A stretch of 64,000 nucleotides of DNA. Origin: Frigoribacterium sp. Leaf415 (GTDB taxonomy: Bacteria; Actinomycetota; Actinomycetes; Actinomycetales; Microbacteriaceae). Under the pieces are notes generated by a model that ran no database searches, was not told the origin of the DNA, and saw only the letters and a list, made by a program, of their open reading frames with translations. Both the position numbers and the translations under genes were made by a program. The stretch spans positions 2,678,621-2,742,620 of the forward strand of contig NZ_LMQR01000001.1 of the NCBI RefSeq assembly GCF_001424645.1, in the 5' to 3' direction. Of the stretch, positions 58,468 through 64,000 are shown one piece after another (the stretch's first letter is position 1; every line of letters begins with the position of its first letter).

Positions 58468-59559
58468 GTGAGCGACTCACGGGCGACGACCCTGCCCCAC
58501 CCGCTCGCCGACGCGAGCGGGCCGGGGTGGATCGCGACGGTCAGCACCGCCCCCGTCGTCGGCCTGACCTCGGGGCGGCAGGCCCTGCTCACCGACGCGA
58601 CCCGCGCCGGTGTCCGCGTCGTCGTCGTCACCCACGACGACGCCCGGCTGAGCTGGGCGTTGTACCAGGCCCTGCGCCTCGTCGCCGGGGCCTGGCTGGT
58701 GCGCGACGCCGACGGCCACCTCCGCCACGCGATCGGCGGTGCCCGGGTGGGGTCGTACGACGAGGCCCTGCTCGATCCCCTCACCGACCCGGTCGACCGG
58801 GCGGCCGGCGTCACGGCGCCCGCCGACCAGCTCGCGCTGCTGCCGCAGCCGGCCGTCGAGACCACGCGCCCCTGGCTGCAGTTCTCCGTGGCCGTGCACC
58901 ACACGGCCAGGGCCGAGGCCCTGACCGGCTCGACGACGGAGGCGCTGGTCACCGCGGTCGCGGGCGTCGCGCCCACCGTGTGGGGCACCTCCGAACCCCC
59001 CGCCACCGTCTGGGACCGAGGTCGCATCACGGCCCTGGCCCGGGCGCGCATGCCGCGGGACTCCCGGGTGCACGTCGCGGGCTCCGCACCCGACGGCACG
59101 GTCTGGACCGGCACGATCCGCATCGCGCGCAGCGAGACCGGCCTGACCGAAGAGACGCGGCTGCTGTTCGCGCTGCCCGAGGCGACCGGCGTCGACGACG
59201 CGACCCGCGCCTCCTCGGCTCTGCGCAGCCTGTCCGAGCGGCAGCAGGTGCTGCTGGCGACGGCGTGGAGCCTGCGCGGCGCCGCCGACGCGACCATCAC
59301 GCCCTACCGCCCCACCACGCCGCAGCCCCTCGCCGCGGTGGTCGGCGCGCGGGCCGTGCGCCGCCTGGGCCTCGACGCGGCCTCGTTCGCCGTCGAACAC
59401 GGCGGGACCACGACCGGCAACGCCCGCACCCCCTCGCTCGTGGTGCCGTTCGGCGCCGACGCGACCCGGTGGCAGCGCTTCGCGGCGGCCCTCGACGCGA
59501 TCGGCCCGGGGGTCGTCGCGGACGCCCTCGTCCCTCCGGCGGTGCGCCGTGCCCCGTGA
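58468..59559 (+). CDS. ESX-locus accessory protein, DUF6177-like
   Basis: The 363-aa soluble protein has no signal peptide or membrane helix. Its start (WIATVSTAPVVGLTSGRQALLTDATRAGVRVVVVTHDDARLSWALYQALRL) and C-terminus match DUF6177 proteins seen in actinobacterial type VII loci. The position right after the Esx pair and the 11-bp overlap with the next gene suggest a chaperone-like or assembly role, but the activity is unknown. One R-A-S-S word lies at DDATRASSALRS. Confidence 0.75.
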   Translation: MSDSRATTLPHPLADASGPGWIATVSTAPVVGLTSGRQALLTDATRAGVRVVVVTHDDARLSWALYQALRLVAGAWLVRDADGHLRHAIGGARVGSYDEALLDPLTDPVDRAAGVTAPADQLALLPQPAVETTRPWLQFSVAVHHTARAEALTGSTTEALVTAVAGVAPTVWGTSEPPATVWDRGRITALARARMPRDSRVHVAGSAPDGTVWTGTIRIARSETGLTEETRLLFALPEATGVDDATRASSALRSLSERQQVLLATAWSLRGAADATITPYRPTTPQPLAAVVGARAVRRLGLDAASFAVEHGGTTTGNARTPSLVVPFGADATRWQRFAAALDAIGPGVVADALVPPAVRRAP

Positions 59560-59938
59560 GTTCGTGATCCTCTCGGCCGAGCCCGTGACGGCCGTCGAGG
59601 TCGTCACCGCGGCCGCGGCCGTCGACGGCGGCCTCGGTGCCGGGCGCCTCTGGCAGGGCGGCGGCATCCAGATCGCGTCCGGCGAGGGCCTGGTCCTGGC
59701 CGTGCTGCGCAGCACACAGCTCGAGGACCCCCGGGAGGCGCGGCGCGGCCTCGGCCTGCCGGTGACCGACCCGGCGTCCCAGGACCACCCCGCGGGCCGA
59801 CCGAACGACCACCCCGCCACCGACCGCTGGTGGACGGAGGCCTACGGCCCCTTCGACGGGCCTCTCACCCAGGCGCTGGCCCGGCGCCTGGCCGACGACG
59901 TGCAGGGCACCCTCGTGACGACAGGAGACGACCGATGA
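59549..59938 (+). CDS. ESX-locus hypothetical protein
   Basis: The 129-aa protein (PREFVILSAEPVTAVEVVTAAAAVDGGLGAGRLWQGGGIQIASGEG...) is soluble, with no recognised domain. GTG at 59549 overlaps the previous gene by 11 bp and its stop overlaps the next ATG by 4 bp, so it is part of the substrate operon. It probably acts with its DUF6177-like neighbour; no function can be assigned. Confidence 0.75.
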   Translation: MPREFVILSAEPVTAVEVVTAAAAVDGGLGAGRLWQGGGIQIASGEGLVLAVLRSTQLEDPREARRGLGLPVTDPASQDHPAGRPNDHPATDRWWTEAYGPFDGPLTQALARRLADDVQGTLVTTGDDR

Positions 59939-60291
59939 GCTCGTGGAGCATCCAGACCGACGGCGTGGTGAGCGTCCTGACCAAGGTGCAGGGCTCGGCC
60001 GAGACGTTCGCGGCGACCTTCACCGGCGTCGAGACAGCCCAGACCGAGCTGAACGCCGGCGTGGGCAGCGACATCCTCGTGTCGTCGGCCGTGGCCGTCG
60101 TCGACCTGATCTCGTCCGAGACGAACCGCGTGCAGGGCATCAACGCGCGCATCCTCGCCTGCGCGACCGGGGCGGGTGACGCGACGCTGGCCTACGTGAA
60201 CGGCGACGAGGAGATGGCCGCGCAGACGCAGGCCGCCGCCGTGCAGGCCGCCGAGTCGGGCGACCTCAGCTTCTTCGAGGGGGGTCGCTGA
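59935..60291 (+). CDS. ESX-locus helical protein, DUF6507-like
   Basis: The 118-aa protein (MSSWSIQTDGVVSVLTKVQGSAETFAATFTGVETAQTEL...) is mostly helical and resembles DUF6507, small WXG100-like partners of type VII effectors. ATG at 59935 has AGGAG 7 nt upstream. Its stop overlaps the toxin gene start by one base (TGATG), which suggests it is the dedicated partner of that effector. Confidence 0.78.
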   Translation: MSSWSIQTDGVVSVLTKVQGSAETFAATFTGVETAQTELNAGVGSDILVSSAVAVVDLISSETNRVQGINARILACATGAGDATLAYVNGDEEMAAQTQAAAVQAAESGDLSFFEGGR

Positions 60292-62732
60292 TGGCCACGA
60301 AGGGGTCGCTGATCGCACCGTCCGAGTTCTACGGTCTCGACATCGTGCCCGAGTCGATCGCGTCGGCGGCGGAGGGCTACAAGACCACGTCGACCGCGGT
60401 CACGACGAACGCCGAGGCCGTGATGACCGACTGGTCGGGGCTGTCCGCGTCGTACACCGCACCCGAGGGGCCGCAGTTGTTCGCCTCGATGGACCCGGTG
60501 CGCACCGACGCCGAGGCCGTCGCCGGCAAGCTCTCCACGGTGGCCGACCTCCTCGAGACGCTCGCCGAGTCGGTCACGGCACCGGTCGCGCGCATCAAAG
60601 AGCTCGTGACCGAGGCGAACGCCTTCCGCGCGTCGGTGGCCGGCGGCGTGACCCTCGACTTCTACGACCCCGACAACCCGCTCTTCCAGGCCAGCCAGAT
60701 GAGCGGCGGCGGGGTGCCGATCGTGCCCGAGGGCCAGGGCGAGACGACCATCCCGTGGAACGAGCACACACCGTCGGTCGAGCGCAACAACGAGCTGCAG
60801 TCGCAGTACAACGCCGAGATCGCGAAGATCGACGCGGCCCGGGTCGAGTTCGAGAACGGCGTCAACGCCCTGCGTGACGACCTCTGCGTGGCTCCGCAGA
60901 CCGCCGTGACGGGTGAGCAGCTCGACCTCGCCGAGGACAACCCGTGGGGTGCCCAGGGCAAGGGCGAGCGGTCGTGCCAGGAGTCGGTCGGCGACGGACT
61001 CGTCGAGTTCGGCACCAGCTTCGTCGAGGGCACCGTGTCGCTCGTCGGCTTCGACGCCGCGAACGGCTGGAAGCACGACTGGTCGTTCGCCGGCGAGGCG
61101 TGGACCGGCATGCTGACCGGTCTCGGCGCCCTCGCCATCACGGTGGCCTTCCCGGTGGCGCCCGCCCTGGCGAACCTGCCCGACTCGGCCGTACCGGAAT
61201 CGCTGCGCGGCCTCCGCGACAACTACAAGCAGACGATGGACGGCATGGTCGGCGGAATCGTCGGCACGCCCGAGCAGTGGGAAGAGGACCCGGTCGCCGC
61301 CGGCACCTTCGCGGTGGCGAACGTCGCCTCGTTCTTCATCCCGGGTGCGGGCCAGGTCGGAGCGGGCCTCAAGGTCGGGTCGGGCGCGGCCCGGGCGGCG
61401 ACCCTCACCGGCCGGCTGGCCGAGGTGGCGGAGGACGCGTCGCACCTGCCGAAGGGCCTGTCACGGGTCGAGGACCTCGTCGCGGAGTTCGGCGAGCACG
61501 CCGGCGGCCTGTCGAAACTCGACGACCTCGACGGTCTGACCGACACGATGGCCGCCCTCGAGCGCATGACCGACGTCGAGTTCTCCGGTCTCACCGGCGC
61601 CCTGAAGGCGGGCGAGACCGTCGACTTCGGCTCGCTGTCGAAGCTCGAGGACTTCGCCGACTACGGCGACCTCGGTCGAACAGCCGAGGAGGCGCGGGCC
61701 GCGTCCGCCACGCACGCCGACGCGTCCGCCCACGCGGGTGGTGGCACCGGCTCCGACCCGGCCGCCGGTGCCGCCCGCGCCGCCGACCCCGGATCGGGCG
61801 GCACGACGCTGCTCGAACGTGGCGACGGCGGCGGGGCGTCCGATGCCGGTCGGGCCGACGGTGCCGGATCGAGCGATGCAGGTCGGGCCGACGGCCCTGG
61901 GACGAGCGACGCAGGTCGCGCGGACGGCCCTGGGACGGACGAGCCCGGTCGGGCCGACGGTCCCGTCGACGGCGCGGGTGCAACCCCTGACCGGTCAGCC
62001 GGTGGCGGCCATGACACGGACATCGGGGAGCTCGACCTGTCGGGCCCTGACCGGACGCCCACCCCGACCGAACCGACGCCGCACGCCACACCGGCCGTCG
62101 AGCACCACGTGACGGTCTCGGGCTCCGACCTGCCGACGAAGGAGAAGCCGTTCGCCCACGGTCAGGTCCTCGCCCCGGACACGGCGTACACGGTGCCTGG
62201 CCGGGGTGTGTTCTCGACCGACGCGACAGGTCGCATCGTCCACGTCGAGACCGAGTACGGCGGCAAGGGCAACCTGAACTACGACCTCATGGAGCCTGCC
62301 GCGGACACGACCTACGTCGTCGGTGGAAAGCACGTCTACGTCACCGACCATGCCAGCCGCACGGTGCTCGCCGAGTTCGACGACCTCCAGCTCGGCGATG
62401 CCGACCGGTCCGAGTCGGTGCAGAAGCGCATCGGCAAGGAGGGCGGTGTCGGGTACGAGGGAGGCCACCTCCTGGCCAACATGTTCGGCGGCGGCGGCGA
62501 GAAGATCAACATCGTGCCGATGCTCCGAGAGGTCAATCGCGGCCGGGGCCACTCCTTCGGTAACCTCGAACGCGAACTCCGGCAAGCCCTGACCGCGTCC
62601 GACGGAGGCGCCGCCGACCTCAAAGTGCTTCCGGAGTACGAGGGCACGAACACAGTCCCGACCGGTGTCCAAGTCAAGATCCAGGCTCACGGTCAACCGC
62701 TACGACAGGAGTTCTACGACAATGTCCGGTGA
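60291..62732 (+). CDS. Type VII-secreted polymorphic toxin with C-terminal DNA/RNA nuclease domain
   Basis: The 813-aa effector has three parts. The N-terminal ~110 residues form a WXG-like helical hairpin (turn at MTDWSGLSASYTAPEGP). The middle has hydrophobic stretches near 265-290 and 340-365, then a Gly/Asp-rich repeat linker (about 515-560). The C-terminal domain from about residue 605 ends with a non-specific endonuclease pattern: GYEGGHLLAN with catalytic His726, FGGGGEKINIVPM with Asn740, and SFGNLERELRQAL. This is the His-Me finger (Endonuclease_NS-like) order seen in contact-dependent toxins, with EGGH in place of DRGH. The next gene overlaps by 11 bp and encodes the likely immunity protein. 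Confidence 0.85.
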   Translation: MATKGSLIAPSEFYGLDIVPESIASAAEGYKTTSTAVTTNAEAVMTDWSGLSASYTAPEGPQLFASMDPVRTDAEAVAGKLSTVADLLETLAESVTAPVARIKELVTEANAFRASVAGGVTLDFYDPDNPLFQASQMSGGGVPIVPEGQGETTIPWNEHTPSVERNNELQSQYNAEIAKIDAARVEFENGVNALRDDLCVAPQTAVTGEQLDLAEDNPWGAQGKGERSCQESVGDGLVEFGTSFVEGTVSLVGFDAANGWKHDWSFAGEAWTGMLTGLGALAITVAFPVAPALANLPDSAVPESLRGLRDNYKQTMDGMVGGIVGTPEQWEEDPVAAGTFAVANVASFFIPGAGQVGAGLKVGSGAARAATLTGRLAEVAEDASHLPKGLSRVEDLVAEFGEHAGGLSKLDDLDGLTDTMAALERMTDVEFSGLTGALKAGETVDFGSLSKLEDFADYGDLGRTAEEARAASATHADASAHAGGGTGSDPAAGAARAADPGSGGTTLLERGDGGGASDAGRADGAGSSDAGRADGPGTSDAGRADGPGTDEPGRADGPVDGAGATPDRSAGGGHDTDIGELDLSGPDRTPTPTEPTPHATPAVEHHVTVSGSDLPTKEKPFAHGQVLAPDTAYTVPGRGVFSTDATGRIVHVETEYGGKGNLNYDLMEPAADTTYVVGGKHVYVTDHASRTVLAEFDDLQLGDADRSESVQKRIGKEGGVGYEGGHLLANMFGGGGEKINIVPMLREVNRGRGHSFGNLERELRQALTASDGGAADLKVLPEYEGTNTVPTGVQVKIQAHGQPLRQEFYDNVR
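61834..61965 (+). repeat. 36-bp (12-aa) repeats in the toxin linker
   Basis: About 3.6 units encode SDAGRADGxGxx (SDAGRADGAGSS, SDAGRADGPGTS, SDAGRADGPGTD, EPGRADGP). They separate the delivery part from the nuclease part and may be a flexible spacer or recombination point for swapping toxin tips. Confidence 0.8.
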
Positions 62733-63204
62733 CGACAAGGTGAAGTCGGGTCTCGAAGCAGAACGTGATGCACTGAGAGAACTGGGTTCGCAGCTCCTTG
62801 CACTGATTCCTTCGGGTTCCGACCGCATCCGCATGCAGACAAGCATGGCTCGGGGTGTGATGGCCGGCGAGACGTTGCTCTTCGCAGCCGACGGCTCCCA
62901 GGAGTCGGCTGCTCCCGCGCGACGCACGTTCGAAGCGGCTCGTCGACTGAGGCGCCTGATGTACAAGCCAGGGGCAGGCACGTGGTTCACCGCCGTCTTC
63001 ACCGTGACGGCCGCCGGGAAACTCAGCGCACAGTACGACTACGACAACGAACCCGAACTAGGTCACTTCGGTGCCGAGGAATATCGTGCCGACTTCGAGG
63101 ATTTTCCCCGGACTGCCGAGAACACGCCCGAGTGGCTCGCCGCGATCCTCGCGGGTGCGCCCACCCGGCACGACCTCGTCGGCCGTGACGAGGGTCCCGT
63201 CTGA
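62722..63204 (+). CDS. Probable immunity protein, YezG/DUF600-like
   Basis: The 160-aa acidic soluble protein overlaps the toxin gene by 11 bp, the standard place of an immunity gene. Its second half (TWFTAVFTVTAAGKLSAQYDYDNEPELG...EWLAAIL) matches the YezG/DUF600 immunity fold, known for inhibiting nuclease toxins. ATG at 62722 has AGGAG 10 nt upstream. The DNA is visibly less GC-rich than the operon before it, which suggests that the toxin tip and immunity gene were acquired. Confidence 0.75.
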   Translation: MSGDDKVKSGLEAERDALRELGSQLLALIPSGSDRIRMQTSMARGVMAGETLLFAADGSQESAAPARRTFEAARRLRRLMYKPGAGTWFTAVFTVTAAGKLSAQYDYDNEPELGHFGAEEYRADFEDFPRTAENTPEWLAAILAGAPTRHDLVGRDEGPV

Positions 63205-63243
63205 GAGTCGAGACATGGACTCGCGCAACAGGGCTGGAGTCAC

Positions 63244-63783
63244 GTGACGCAGCCGTTGATGCCAGGGCCTCCACTGTCCTCCGCCAGCCTCGACGCCGCT
63301 GTCGAGCGTCTTCCCGACGACGTCGTGGCCCTGTGGCGTGACCACGGGCTGGGCGCGACGGCTGACGGGTACCTGCGCATCGTCGACCCCACCGCGTGGC
63401 AGGACGTCCTCGCCGAGGTCGCACCTCGATTCGCGGCGGCCACGCCCCTGATGTCGTCCGCCCTCGGAGACCTGGTCGTCTGGCTCGACGGCCGAGCGCA
63501 CCTCCTCGAATTCCGACGGGGCACGAGCCGGATCATCGCCAACAGGCTCTCGACGCTCCTCGTCATCCTCGGCTACGAGTCGTTCCTGGCCGACCCCGAC
63601 TACTTCGACTGGAGCCCTTTCCCGGAGGCGCGGGAGCGTCTCGGGGTGCCCCGCTCCCACGAATGCTTCGGTTTCAGCCCGCTGCTCGCCCTCGGAGGCC
63701 GACGATCTGCTGCGTCCCTCGAGGTCGTCGACATGCGCGAGCACGTCCTCCTGATCTCCTCCGTCGCGGGCCCACTGCCGTGA
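63244..63783 (+). CDS. GAD-like / Tdi1-type (DUF1851) immunity-like protein
   Basis: The 179-aa protein matches the GAD-like plus Tdi1 immunity layout: LPDDVVALWRDHGLG..GYLRIVDPTAWQDVL, MSSALGDLVVWLDGRAHLLEFRRG, then LGVPRSHECFGFSPLLALGG and SLEVVDMREHVLLISS. Tdi1 proteins neutralise ADP-ribosylating or DNase toxins. No matching toxin precedes it, so it may be an orphan immunity gene guarding against toxins of relatives. GTG at 63244 has GGAG 4 nt upstream. Its stop overlaps the next frame (GTGA). Confidence 0.78.
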   Translation: MTQPLMPGPPLSSASLDAAVERLPDDVVALWRDHGLGATADGYLRIVDPTAWQDVLAEVAPRFAAATPLMSSALGDLVVWLDGRAHLLEFRRGTSRIIANRLSTLLVILGYESFLADPDYFDWSPFPEARERLGVPRSHECFGFSPLLALGGRRSAASLEVVDMREHVLLISSVAGPLP

Positions 63784-64000
63784 CTCACGCCAGCGGCACA
63801 GACGCCGCATGCTCGCATCCATGTGCACGTGAGGTGGGGCTGTCGGTCGCGACCGCGCAGTCGACAACGGGCGGGACCCTGATCCTCGTCGGAGGCGGCG
63901 CATCGCCCGATGCCCACCTCGAGGCATGCCTCACGACCTCGAGAGAACTGGCGGACTCAGGAGTACTCGGGCCCGTGCCGTCCGCTCACGACTCGGAGCC
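63780..64000 (+). CDS. Possible protein, N-terminal part (cut by window edge)
   Basis: A frame opens with GTG at 63780, overlapping the preceding stop by 4 bp, and stays open for 73 codons to the window edge (VTHASGTDAACSHPCAREVG...). The N-terminus has two cysteines and a Gly-rich hydrophobic stretch (LILVGGGA). Codon bias is weak and no family is recognised. It continues the effector/immunity end of the ESX locus. Confidence 0.4.
   Translation, partial: MTHASGTDAACSHPCAREVGLSVATAQSTTGGTLILVGGGASPDAHLEACLTTSRELADSGVLGPVPSAHDSE

Overview
The window is a 64 kb, very GC-rich chromosomal segment from an actinobacterium. Gene content and protein style (coproporphyrin-dependent heme locus with HemQ, NucS mismatch repair, DUF4190/DUF3618/Holin-X membrane proteins, GntR regulators of the WLGVSRTPIR type, a reduced type VII secretion locus) point to the family Microbacteriaceae; that placement is inference. 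Genes are dense, often joined by 4-bp ATGA/GTGA overlaps. Many single genes seem to be read from leaderless transcripts: a TANNNT -10 box lies 6-8 nt before the start codon.

Layout. 1-628: start of a secreted coiled-coil protein, cut by the window edge. 962-1332: tRNA-Glu, tRNA-Asp, tRNA-Phe and a terminator. 1428-4367: membrane glycosyltransferase, dimethylargininase-type hydrolase and a divergent Lrp regulator with a 17-bp palindrome between them. 4428-9610: a giant PutA-like protein whose aldehyde dehydrogenase half lacks its catalytic residues, a MarR regulator and an AlkA-type glycosylase. 9732-12910: sugar transferase, LCP ligase and a GntR protein with two DNA-binding domains in one chain. 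13010-21204: TrhO, a PPOX-fold protein, DUF4190, phosphofructokinase, NfeD/flotillin, an AcuI-type reductase, GntR and an ABC ATPase.

21454-33760 is the heme locus. hemE, hemY, three small membrane genes, hemQ, hemH, hemC, hemD, hemB and hemL run on the minus strand; hemA is on the plus strand after an oxidoreductase gene. Together they take glutamyl-tRNA to heme b by the coproporphyrin route; the only missing step is glutamyl-tRNA synthetase. 33809-49269 is mixed housekeeping: NUDIX, a degenerate beta-lactamase-fold protein, PepO, uracil permease, MATE, LacI, a GntR-like regulator, NucS, a 66-aa protein with its own strong promoter, HAD, MFS, SDR, CDF, a FluC pair, USP and an HMCES/YedK protein.

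49351-64000 is a type VII secretion (ESX-like) locus built of two divergent operons. The minus-strand operon (FHA, EccB-like anchor, EccD, MinD-like, EccC, second P-loop protein) supplies the machine. The plus-strand operon encodes two WXG100-size proteins, three accessory proteins, an 813-aa polymorphic toxin ending in a nuclease domain, a YezG-like immunity protein and a Tdi1-like protein, then leaves the window.

Main unexplained signals: an 11-bp word GAGGAGGCGCG present 18 times, reading R-A-S-S in frame in nine of ten coding copies; short tandem duplications spanning stop codons; large perfect or near-perfect hairpins in convergent gene gaps; and several enzyme-fold proteins without catalytic residues.
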